From Candidatus Acidiflorens stordalenmirensis (GTDB lineage: Bacteria > Acidobacteriota > Terriglobia > Terriglobales > Acidobacteriaceae), in NCBI GenBank assembly GCA_003139995.1, contig PLIC01000110.1:43172-107171 (forward strand): DNA of 64,000 bases. Direction: 5' to 3'. Of this stretch, positions 10,365 to 19,136 are shown piece by piece (the first letter of the stretch is position 1; the number at the start of each line of letters is the position of its first letter). The notes beneath the pieces were generated by a model. The model was not told where the DNA came from and made no database searches. It saw only the letters and a program-made list of their open reading frames with translations. The position numbers and the translations under genes were made by a program.

Positions 10365-10936
10365 GCTCCTTACGGCCGGCAGTGGGCTGCGCCACGGTCG
10401 ATTGAGTACACGTCGGTTCACCGATAACTGTCGCTCTTTGTCGGCTAGACCACCATTTTCCCTCCCGCTGCGCCAGTGCCTCAGTTCTCACTGCCTGTCA
10501 GTAGACGTGACCACCCTCGACATTTCGGTTCGACTGCATGATAAGTCCCGGATCGTCGGCAACTGGCCCTCAAAACCATGGCATCGTGATGAGCGATCAG
10601 CGTTCGATTCGTCTACCTTCCGCCGAGTTTGCACAGGTGCGTGAACTCAGCTGAAACGGACCGGCTGTAACCCGGTCCCCGAGTGGTCGGAACTATACCC
10701 CAAACTATGTTCCGAACTATGCAGGCGGCGCGGCCAACGCGGATGAAAACGGAGTTGAGAACGGCGAAGGAGGGGAAGATCAGGACACCGGCACGTCGCC
10801 ACAGAACGCCGCTCGTCGGCGCCCCGTCAGCCAAGCGTTCCAGGTCGGTTCGACGGCCTCGCCTTCGCGGCAGGCTGGGGCCCGCTCGCCCGAGTACGCC
10901 CGCGTTCTGGAGCGCTATCTGGCTCGGCTGGTTCAG
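10365..10936. other. Gap before the giant TPR gene, with an open frame leading into it
   Basis: No complete gene is supported. From 10655 the frame of the downstream TPR gene is open for 94 codons before its first ATG and reads as protein-like sequence (Asn/Tyr/Pro-rich repeats, then Gly/Glu/Asp-rich, then a helix joining the TPR domain). The same frame is interrupted by TGA at 10652-10654 and could begin at ATG 10589. No ribosome site or signal peptide was found. Confidence 0.45.
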
Positions 10937-13900
10937 ATGAAGCAGATCCCACAGGCGCTCGGCGTGCTGCGCCGCGAAATCGACCGCAATCCCGACGATC
11001 CCGGCCTCTACGAACGGCTCGCCGTCTTTCTCGATCAGAACCAGTTAGGAACGGAACAGGAAGAAGTTTACCGCCGGGCCATGGCCCGCTTCGCCGACCG
11101 GTCGTGGTATGACAAGCTCGCGCGCTTCTACCTGCGTCACAAGAGAAACGCCGACTTCGAGCAGCTAACCCGTGAAGCCGTGAAAACTTTCAACGGCAGC
11201 GACGTGGAACGCTATTTCAATAATGTCTATGGCGGCGGCCCCGTGCTATACCTGCGACTGAACCAGTACGCCCATCAGCGCTTCCCGCACAACCCAGTGT
11301 TCGTTCACAACCTCCTTTTTGCATATCGGATGCGCGCTACGTGGGATCCAGTGGCATGGGAAGCGTTGCTTCGCGAGCATTGGTTTGAAGAACCTGCTCT
11401 CCGCAACGAGTTCTTCGAATACCTTTCACGAACCGGCAAGCTCGAATCCGAGTTGAGTGTCTTACGCCAAAATGCGCTCGATGCCGCCAGTTGGGAGAGT
11501 AATCCCGCCGCTTCCAATTTCATCGCTTGCGCCGACCTTTGGCAGTCGCACTTTGAAGAGAGCGCGCCGGTGCTCAAATCGCTTGCCGCGCAATATCCAG
11601 CCGAGCCGGAGATTGCCCGCACCGCCTCGTCCGTCTATCGCTCTCTCGCCTATTTCGACCACGCCGATACGGCTGTCGCGGTCAGGATCGAAGACAACTT
11701 GCTGCAGGCCAATCCTCGCGATACCGAAATCATGGCCCGCATCGGCGACATCTATGCCGACCGCGAACTGTTCGCGCAGGCCGCTCCGTACTGGGAGCGC
11801 ATCCCGCAGGTCGCTCCCGGCGAGGCCGGCGGATATGTGGAAGCGGCCACGATCTATTGGGACTATTACGATTTCGACAACGCTCTCCGCGTGCTGAATC
11901 AGGGCCGCGATCGCCTGCGCGATCCGAATCTTTATTCGTATGAAGCGGGCGCGATCTACGAGAACAAGCGCGACTATGCTCACGCCATCGAAGAATACGT
12001 TCGGGGATCGGTCAGCGGCCCTCCAAACTCGCCCGCTGAACTGAGGCTGCTTGCGCTGGCGCGCCGCCCCAAGTTCCGCGACCTGGTCGATCAGGCGACC
12101 GCCAGAATCGCCACGTTGCCGAATCCGTCGTCACCCAACCCATCGTTACCCAATGAGTCAGTGCCCGCCGTGTTTCTACGCGTGAAAGTGCTGGAAGCTC
12201 AGAACCGCAGGCCGGAGATGGAAGCGCTCCTCGACTCGATCGCCACCAGCGCAACCTCGATCGAACAGGCGCAGAACATCGAGAATCTGGCGCAACAGAA
12301 ATCGCTCGAAACCGTTCGCCAGCACGCGCTGGAAAAGCAAGCTGCGCTCACCACCGACCCCGTGACTCGCCTCCAACTCCGTTACGCCGCGATCCAGTTG
12401 TACGAAGGGCGGAAGGACTTCACGTCGGCAGAGAAGAATGTCGCAGCGCTTTATCGTGAGAATCCCAAGATTCTTGGAGTCGTTCGTTCGACGGTCGATT
12501 TCTACTGGCGCACGAAGAACTATCCGCAGGCGATTTCCGTCCTCCTGCAGGCCGCCAAAGACGCCTATCCCGAGCTGAGCCAGCAGTTCACTTATGAGGC
12601 TGCTCGCAAATCGACCGATGCGAGGCAGTATCACCAGGCGCGCGATCTGCTCACCCAGCTTCTGAAAGATTCTCCTTACAATGCTGAATATCTCGCTGCC
12701 ATGGCGGATGCATACGCGCAGGCGGGAGACGATCACGGTCTCCAGCAATTCTACGCCGACAAAATTGCGCTCTTCCGCAACGCGCCAGTTCCAACGGATG
12801 CGCGCAAATCCCAGATTGCCGCCTTGCGTCGTGGCCTAATCCCGGCGCTCACGCGCATGAAGGACTACACGGGCGCAGTCGACCAGTACATCGAGCTGAT
12901 CAATAATTTTCCGGAAGACGACGTGCTCGCGACCGAGGCCGCGCTGTACGCGCTCCGCTATCAGCGCCAGCAGCAACTCGTGGACTTCTACGTCAAAACG
13001 GTGATCCAGTCCCCGCGCGATTACCGTTGGTCCACGGTGCTGGCCCGCATCCAGACCAATCTCGAAAACTATCCGGCTGCGATCGATGTCTATGCCAAGG
13101 CGATTGCCATCCGCCCCGACCGGGTCGATCTCTACACCGCGCGAGCCGGACTCGAAGAGCGCCTGATGCGCTTCGACGATGCCGCCTCCGATTACGAACG
13201 CATCTATCAGCTTGCGTATAAAGATCCGCAGTGGATGGAGAAGGTCGCCGCAGTTCGCGCCCGCCAGGGCAATGAAAAAGAAGTGGTCGCCGCCCTGCAA
13301 GCGGCACTGATCGACGGCCGTCCGGAAAACGCCGCTAACTACTTCGAAGTTGCGAGTCGTCTCGAATCCTGGGGCATGCTCACCGAGGCTCGCACCTTTG
13401 CCGAACGCGGAATCAAGACCGCCGGGCCGGACCTGCTCGCTGCCGTGGAGAATCACGCTGGCGCAAAAACCTACGTCCGCATTATGAGTCGCTTGCGGCA
13501 GCACGAGCAGGCCTGCGTCATCATGCAGAACGCTCTCGCGGACGCCTCTTCAAATTTGCCCGTTCTCAAAGAGCAAGTCGAGAAACAGGGAATCGCGGCG
13601 GTCACCGACGCCCAGTGGCGCGAGCGAGTACGCCAAACCCGCATCAACACTGCTCGCAACGGCATGGCTGCCGTTCTCGAAGAAATGGGAGGCACGGTCA
13701 AGACCTACTTCACACCGGAGGAGCGGGTGGCTTTCGCCAGCTTTGCCGAATCAAAGCGCAACGGCATGAATGCTGCCGACCTCGAAAAATTTGCGATTCC
13801 TCTGGCCGAACGCGCCGCGCTCTCCGACCAGGAATCTCGCTGGCGCTTCGAGTTGCTGATGCAGCAGGCAGGGCTGCCGAATTACTACGCCAACGCTCAG

Positions 13901-16525
13901 CCCTTCATCGAACTGCAGCGGCGGCGCAGCCGCTTCGCCGAACTCGGTCCGCAGATGGAGCAATTCGCAAAAGGAGTGCCAGCGACTCTGCGGACCACCC
14001 CCTTGCTCGCCGCCGCCGATGCCTATCGTTCCGCTGGCGACGAACAGAACGAACTGCGCGTGCTCTCCAGCATTTCCGCTTATCATCTGGATAACGCCCG
14101 GCAGCAGCGCCTCTTCCAATTGCTCCTGGCGCGCCAACCGCAGGAACTCGTCGGGATTGCTTCGACCTGGAATCGTCCGGAGGGCGAGAAAGCCGCCGAT
14201 TTTGTTGTTGCCAGCGGGGACGCCGGCTTGTCGCACGCCGTCGTCCAAGCTCGCGGGCAACTTCGCCCGGCAGTCTGGACCAAGTCCTATAACGCGCTGG
14301 TTGGACTTTATTTTGCCGAGTCTACCGCTGACGTAAACAACGCTTTTCTCGGCGCCCTCGGCAACAACACCATCGCAGAGCGGCTCGCCACGCATGTCGA
14401 TCGCGCGCAGCAACTCGCCGGCAATACATGGTTCTACTACGGCTCGTGTTACGGCGAATACCTGGGTACAGCCAAACTAGGTAATCCAGAGGACTTCCTG
14501 CCTGCAATTCTCGAGCAGAGCCCGGCCACGCCTTCCGGATACCTGACATTGGCCGACTACTACGCCGGAGCCGGTGACACGCAACGAGCGATTGCCGATT
14601 ACAACCACACTCTTGAACTTTCGCCCAACCGAGCCGAGGTCTACGACAGTCTTGCCGTCGCCTATTACAAGCAAGGCGATCGCGCCGCCGCTCTGGCCCA
14701 GTGGAAACAGGCCTTCGCCGTGCTCTCCAAGCAACTCGACAGCGCCCATGTTCCAGAAAGTTTCTGGACTGACTTCGGGCGCACCTGCGATCAACTCCGC
14801 ACTCGGCGCCTCTACGCTGAACTCAAGCCCGACGCCGACGCCATCATCCGCAACTACCTCCGCCGGAACGGCAATTGGCGCTCGAACGCTCTGCTGCAAC
14901 CCGTGTACGCGGCCGTCGGCGACCCTGCATCCGCGACCGCATGGCTTTTGGATATTTCCTCGGCGGCGCCGGACGCGACACTGATCCTTTCCGATGTCGC
15001 CGACGCTTCCTGGATCCCGCTTGCCGAGCGCGCGCCGATCTATCAGCGCATTCTTGAGTTGAAGCAGGATGCCCTTGGCAAGCTCGCTGGACTCGAACGC
15101 GACAACGCCCAGCAAGAGATCGACTCCTGGCAAGTGCGTTGGATCACGCACCTCGTCCATACAAAAAAGTACGCGCAAGCCGCCGATGCCATAGCTCGTT
15201 TGCCGAAAGAGACTCGCGATGCAAGGGCAGCGGCTCTCGTTCCGCTCGACCTACGGGTGGCCGCGCAACTGGGAACGCTGGACCAGAAAATCGCCGGGTA
15301 TCGCGACCAACCCCAAACAGTTCCGGTTTCGGCCATCCTCCGCGCCGCCGCTCGCCAGCTCTTCGAGAACGGTGACAAGCAGTCCGCGCGCAAGATCCTC
15401 GAATTCGTTTTTGCTCGCGAAATCGATGAACATCAGCTCGGCACCGCCAACTTTCTTGGTCTCGCCGAGATCCGCGTCGCCTCGGGAGATACTCCCGGCG
15501 CCCTCGATCTACTTCGCCGCCTGGTGGTAGTCGTCGGGAATCCTTTCGAGAATCTCGATCCCGCGGCCGCGCTGTTGGAGAAATCCGGTCACAACGCGGA
15601 AGCCATCGAGTTTCTCGATCAGCTCGTCAAATCGGCGCCGTGGGATGCTTCCTACCGTTTGCGCCTGGCCAAGGCTAGAATCGCCGCTGGTCAGGATATC
15701 GCAGCGTCCGAGGCCGTCCTTTCGTCGATCGCCTCGGGATCGAACGCTACTTACGATCTCCGGATCAAGGCGGCACTTGCGCTCGCCGGACGGCCCCACT
15801 CCGATCTTGGGAGTGGCGAACTGAACCTGCTTGCCAGAAATCCCGCCGCCATCTCCGCAACTGCGGCAGACAACTTCTACTTCTACGAAGCTCGCATCCG
15901 GGCGGCACAGAATACGGCGGATTTGCAGACGAAGATCCAATTGCTCAGTCATTGCGTCATCGACTTTCCGCGCCGCGACGAAGCTCGCGTCCCGCTGTTC
16001 ATGGCCTCGGCGAGCATGCGGTCCGACGAATTTGCCCTCGCCGTTCTCGAACCGCTGCTCCAGACGCAATTCCTCGGACGATATGTTTCCAGAGCCGGAA
16101 CGGAAGCCGAAGCCGAAGACGAACAGATCGTCAGTTCCGATGTCGGCGAAGAAGACAACGGCACAGAGCCAAATTTCACGGCCAACGCGGCCTCGGCGCT
16201 TTCTCGCGATCAGCAAGTGCAAGTGGCCGAGAGCATTGGCGACACGATGACGCGCCTCAATCGGCTCGCGGATGCTGCCTCCTATTTCGAAATCGCGCGC
16301 CGTGCCGAGAGTTCGCCCGCGGCTCGCAAGCAACTCGCCCACAAGATCGCAGCCGCCAGGGCCGAATTGCGTATCCAGCGTCAAAATGCAGCCCGCCAGC
16401 CGCTTCTGCACGAAGCTCTGGAGCAGGATCGTGTTGTTCGCCCACGGCTCGTGGCTCGCGCCGCACCAGCACCGAAAACCGCGGCCGTCAAAGCAGGTCT
16501 GGAGCAAGGAGGCATGAAGCAATGA
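10937..16525 (+). CDS. Giant tetratricopeptide-repeat protein (1862 residues)
   Basis: Helical pairs of TPR type recur over nearly the full length. Examples are EAGAIYENKRDYAHAIEEYVRG near residue 340 and DSLAVAYYKQGDRAAALAQWKQAF near residue 1240. No catalytic motif is visible, so a scaffold role is inferred. A 15-bp minisatellite adds LPNPS-type repeats near residue 395. The C-terminus is basic and Ala-rich. It overlaps the next gene by four bases (ATGA), and three further envelope genes follow with overlaps, indicating an operon. The first in-frame ATG is used, but the frame is open upstream without another ATG, so the N-terminus, and possibly a signal peptide, may be missing or mis-called. 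Confidence 0.8.
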   Translation: MKQIPQALGVLRREIDRNPDDPGLYERLAVFLDQNQLGTEQEEVYRRAMARFADRSWYDKLARFYLRHKRNADFEQLTREAVKTFNGSDVERYFNNVYGGGPVLYLRLNQYAHQRFPHNPVFVHNLLFAYRMRATWDPVAWEALLREHWFEEPALRNEFFEYLSRTGKLESELSVLRQNALDAASWESNPAASNFIACADLWQSHFEESAPVLKSLAAQYPAEPEIARTASSVYRSLAYFDHADTAVAVRIEDNLLQANPRDTEIMARIGDIYADRELFAQAAPYWERIPQVAPGEAGGYVEAATIYWDYYDFDNALRVLNQGRDRLRDPNLYSYEAGAIYENKRDYAHAIEEYVRGSVSGPPNSPAELRLLALARRPKFRDLVDQATARIATLPNPSSPNPSLPNESVPAVFLRVKVLEAQNRRPEMEALLDSIATSATSIEQAQNIENLAQQKSLETVRQHALEKQAALTTDPVTRLQLRYAAIQLYEGRKDFTSAEKNVAALYRENPKILGVVRSTVDFYWRTKNYPQAISVLLQAAKDAYPELSQQFTYEAARKSTDARQYHQARDLLTQLLKDSPYNAEYLAAMADAYAQAGDDHGLQQFYADKIALFRNAPVPTDARKSQIAALRRGLIPALTRMKDYTGAVDQYIELINNFPEDDVLATEAALYALRYQRQQQLVDFYVKTVIQSPRDYRWSTVLARIQTNLENYPAAIDVYAKAIAIRPDRVDLYTARAGLEERLMRFDDAASDYERIYQLAYKDPQWMEKVAAVRARQGNEKEVVAALQAALIDGRPENAANYFEVASRLESWGMLTEARTFAERGIKTAGPDLLAAVENHAGAKTYVRIMSRLRQHEQACVIMQNALADASSNLPVLKEQVEKQGIAAVTDAQWRERVRQTRINTARNGMAAVLEEMGGTVKTYFTPEERVAFASFAESKRNGMNAADLEKFAIPLAERAALSDQESRWRFELLMQQAGLPNYYANAQPFIELQRRRSRFAELGPQMEQFAKGVPATLRTTPLLAAADAYRSAGDEQNELRVLSSISAYHLDNARQQRLFQLLLARQPQELVGIASTWNRPEGEKAADFVVASGDAGLSHAVVQARGQLRPAVWTKSYNALVGLYFAESTADVNNAFLGALGNNTIAERLATHVDRAQQLAGNTWFYYGSCYGEYLGTAKLGNPEDFLPAILEQSPATPSGYLTLADYYAGAGDTQRAIADYNHTLELSPNRAEVYDSLAVAYYKQGDRAAALAQWKQAFAVLSKQLDSAHVPESFWTDFGRTCDQLRTRRLYAELKPDADAIIRNYLRRNGNWRSNALLQPVYAAVGDPASATAWLLDISSAAPDATLILSDVADASWIPLAERAPIYQRILELKQDALGKLAGLERDNAQQEIDSWQVRWITHLVHTKKYAQAADAIARLPKETRDARAAALVPLDLRVAAQLGTLDQKIAGYRDQPQTVPVSAILRAAARQLFENGDKQSARKILEFVFAREIDEHQLGTANFLGLAEIRVASGDTPGALDLLRRLVVVVGNPFENLDPAAALLEKSGHNAEAIEFLDQLVKSAPWDASYRLRLAKARIAAGQDIAASEAVLSSIASGSNATYDLRIKAALALAGRPHSDLGSGELNLLARNPAAISATAADNFYFYEARIRAAQNTADLQTKIQLLSHCVIDFPRRDEARVPLFMASASMRSDEFALAVLEPLLQTQFLGRYVSRAGTEAEAEDEQIVSSDVGEEDNGTEPNFTANAASALSRDQQVQVAESIGDTMTRLNRLADAASYFEIARRAESSPAARKQLAHKIAAARAELRIQRQNAARQPLLHEALEQDRVVRPRLVARAAPAPKTAAVKAGLEQGGMKQ
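12116..12160 (+). repeat. In-frame 15-bp minisatellite (3 units) in the TPR gene
   Basis: Three consecutive 15-base units, TTGCCGAATCCGTCG, TCACCCAACCCATCG and TTACCCAATGAGTCA, encode LPNPS, SPNPS and LPNES. They form a Pro/Asn/Ser linker between helical repeats. Confidence 0.7.
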
Positions 16526-18237
16526 AACGCGTCGTTATCTTCTTCGCGATCGCTCTGGTGTGTGCGGCAGTCGGCCGTGCGGCTTACCAGGCCGCTGTCT
16601 CACCAGAGCCGCCGCTTTCTAAGTACGTTCCCGCCGGCTCGCTTCTCTATTTGGAGGCGCAGGACTTCTCCTCGTTGCTCGCGGACTGGAATTCCTCCGC
16701 GCAGAAACAGCAATGGATCGCAACCAGCAATTATGAGGTCTTCTCCCGGTCGCGCCTGTTTCTTCGCCTCAAGGGAGCGAGCGATCAATTCGCCGCTGCT
16801 GCCGGAGTTCCCCCAAACATGAATTTCCTTTCGCAGGTTGCCGGAACCCGCAGCGCTCTGGCTCTGTATGACATCGGAAACCTGGAGTTCCTCTACGTGA
16901 CCTACCTGCCGTCGGCGAAGTCCATGCAGACGACCCTCTGGCAAACGCGAGCGAAGTTCGAGCCGCGCAGTGCTGGCGGAGTAAGCTTTTACGTTCGCCG
17001 CGATCCGGAATCGCAGAAGGAAGTCGCTTTCGCAGTTTCCGGCGACTACCTGTTGCTGGCGACGCGGGAAGATCTTCTGGCGGGTGCTCTGCAATTGATG
17101 TCGGGAAGCCAAGACCGCACGAAAGATCGCACCATCGAATCCGAGCCGTGGTGGTCGCAATCGGTCGCTTCCGCCGGACCGGCGGGCGATCTCCGCATGG
17201 TGATGGACCTCGAGAAGATTGTTCCAAGCCCGTACTTCCGCACCTACTGGGCCCAGCAGAACATTACGGACATGAAGCAGTACTCCGCTGCGGTTTCCGA
17301 TTTGTTCCGTTCCAGCAAGCAGTACCGCGAGGAGCGCGTCCTGATTCGAAAGACTCAGCCGCCCCCGATAATTGCCGGAGGATTGGAGGCGGCCGCCGAC
17401 TTGGTTCGCCTGATTCCAGAAAGCGCGGGCATCTACGAAACCAAAGCGTATCCTTCCGCCGACTCTTGCTTTGACCTAATTGAAACGAAGCTCCTGGCGC
17501 CGCATCTCGGCCCCGCGCCTCCTTCTGAAATTGCTCCCCAGGTGCAACTGACCTCGGGAGAAACTGGGACCGGCTCCGATCTTGAGACTCGCATCGATCG
17601 GCCCGCCGTCGAGCGCCCCGTCACGCCGCAGAGCACATCGGCTCTGAAAGAGCTGTTCGACAAAACTCAGATCCTCGCGTCGCTCCAGGTGCAATCGACC
17701 GGGCGCGACCAGTCTGGAGTCTTCATACGAATGCACTCCGCCATTGTTCTGGCTGCGGCCTCCGACTGGGATGAGGCCGCCGTTCAGTCCGCATTGACCG
17801 GCTTCGTCCGCCCCGGTCTCACCGCCAGCGAGCATGGAGTTGCTTGGCAGCAGAAGTCCGGCTACTCGGAACTCGATGGCTTGTGGCCGCTCACGGCTTC
17901 CGTCCGGGGAAAGTATCTGCTGGTGGCCGATGATCCTGCCTTGATCGAGGCTATGCTGGCGAACTTCAACCACAAGCCGGATGTCAAAGCTGCTGTCTTC
18001 GTCGCCGGCTTCAATCACGAACGCGAGCGGGCGAATTTCGCCCGCTTCTCCGGCGTGGTCGACCGGCCCAGCCTGGCGCAATCCAATATGCCCGGCATGG
18101 ACCGGCAACCGCAATTCTTTTCCGAGAACATGGCCAGCCTCAGCTCAACACTTTCCGGCATTTCCGCGGAGAGAATCATGGTGCGCGTCGACGAAGATAA
18201 AGTCCTGCAAACGGTTACCTACGAATGGTCCAGATAA
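16522..18237 (+). CDS. Secreted protein of unknown function in the TPR/SpoIID operon
   Basis: It encodes 571 residues beginning with a signal peptide (KRVVIFFAIALVCAAVGRAA). The body opens with a segment PAGSLLYLEAQDFSSLLADW that resembles the repeated domain of DUF3352-type proteins, in which a mature protein is described by its expected energy or activity scores. I treat this as a weak resemblance only. No catalytic motif is visible. The ATG overlaps the TPR stop (ATGA), with GGAGG 12 bases upstream, which suggests translational coupling. Its 3' end overlaps the transpeptidase gene by 13 bases. A periplasmic partner in an envelope complex is inferred from context. Confidence 0.75.
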   Translation: MKRVVIFFAIALVCAAVGRAAYQAAVSPEPPLSKYVPAGSLLYLEAQDFSSLLADWNSSAQKQQWIATSNYEVFSRSRLFLRLKGASDQFAAAAGVPPNMNFLSQVAGTRSALALYDIGNLEFLYVTYLPSAKSMQTTLWQTRAKFEPRSAGGVSFYVRRDPESQKEVAFAVSGDYLLLATREDLLAGALQLMSGSQDRTKDRTIESEPWWSQSVASAGPAGDLRMVMDLEKIVPSPYFRTYWAQQNITDMKQYSAAVSDLFRSSKQYREERVLIRKTQPPPIIAGGLEAAADLVRLIPESAGIYETKAYPSADSCFDLIETKLLAPHLGPAPPSEIAPQVQLTSGETGTGSDLETRIDRPAVERPVTPQSTSALKELFDKTQILASLQVQSTGRDQSGVFIRMHSAIVLAAASDWDEAAVQSALTGFVRPGLTASEHGVAWQQKSGYSELDGLWPLTASVRGKYLLVADDPALIEAMLANFNHKPDVKAAVFVAGFNHERERANFARFSGVVDRPSLAQSNMPGMDRQPQFFSENMASLSSTLSGISAERIMVRVDEDKVLQTVTYEWSR

Positions 18238-19136
18238 GAATCGTCGCGCTGCTGCTGATCGCGGGCCTGTGCGCGTTGTCTCCTTCCGGCGGGCACGCGC
18301 AGAGTTCCGGCAGAAGTCGCGCGGATGGCCGCGCAGACGATCCCACGACTTCGCTGTTTGCTCAATCGGCCAGCCAGTCGCTGAATCGCGATTTTCCGGG
18401 TGACGACATTTCGTTTCTTCTGCTTGATGCCTGCACCGGCGCGGTACTTGCCTCGCGCTGGGAGCATCCCGCGACGCCGATTCCTCTTGGCTCACTTGTC
18501 AAGCCTTTCACCGCGCTGGCCTACGGTGAGCTGCACGAATTCAAATACCCGGGGCACATTTGCCGTGGGACGAGCACTGGCTGCTGGCGTCCTCGCGGAC
18601 ACGGCGCCGTCGATCTGACTTCCGCCATCGCATACTCCTGTAACTCCTATTTCCGCATGCTCACGGCCAATATGAGCGCAGCGGAAGTCGCTCCGGCCGC
18701 AGCCCGCTTCGGTCTGCAGCCTCCCGCTCCCGGAATCTCCGGGCGCGCTCTCGCCGGTCTCGGCAGTCAAGGTCCCGACGATCATGGTCTCGGCGATCAA
18801 TGGTTGATCTCGCCGCTGAGTATGGCGCGTGCTTACCTGGAACTGATTCGTCGTCGCGATCAACCTGGGGTGGCGCTGATACTTAGCGGAATGGCGCAGT
18901 CCGCGCGGCAGGGAACTGGCGCTGAGGTCGGTCGCGCTCTCCCACATTCCGATGCCCTCGCCAAAACGGGCACCGCGCCGTGCACTCACGCGAGACACGC
19001 TCCCGGCGACGGCTTCACCATCGTGTTGGCGCCGGTCGAGCAACCGCAGATTCTGCTCATGGTTCGCGTTCACGGTGTCCCGGGAGCGCAAGCCGCCAGA
19101 ACCGCCGGACAAATGTTGCGCCGCATCGAGCCATGA
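18225..19136 (+). CDS. Small secreted penicillin-binding-type transpeptidase
   Basis: The protein has 303 residues with a signal peptide (IVALLLIAGLCALSPSGGHA). The three hallmark motifs of the penicillin-binding/serine beta-lactamase fold are in order: SLVK (Ser-x-x-Lys, near residue 90), SCN (Ser-x-Asn, in AYSCNSYF near residue 142) and KTGTA (near residue 246). It lacks the dimerisation and glycosyltransferase domains of ordinary high-mass PBPs, so it is close to a bare transpeptidase domain. It could crosslink or trim peptidoglycan peptides in the periplasm. It overlaps the genes on both sides (13 and 4 bases). A beta-lactamase-like hydrolase role cannot be excluded, but the context favours wall remodelling. 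Confidence 0.82.
   Translation: MVQIRIVALLLIAGLCALSPSGGHAQSSGRSRADGRADDPTTSLFAQSASQSLNRDFPGDDISFLLLDACTGAVLASRWEHPATPIPLGSLVKPFTALAYGELHEFKYPGHICRGTSTGCWRPRGHGAVDLTSAIAYSCNSYFRMLTANMSAAEVAPAAARFGLQPPAPGISGRALAGLGSQGPDDHGLGDQWLISPLSMARAYLELIRRRDQPGVALILSGMAQSARQGTGAEVGRALPHSDALAKTGTAPCTHARHAPGDGFTIVLAPVEQPQILLMVRVHGVPGAQAARTAGQMLRRIEP

Noticed and set aside
15509..16522. Long minus-strand frame opposite the 3' end of the TPR gene
   Set aside because: It mirrors a high-GC coding strand and has no family features; a shadow of the TPR gene.
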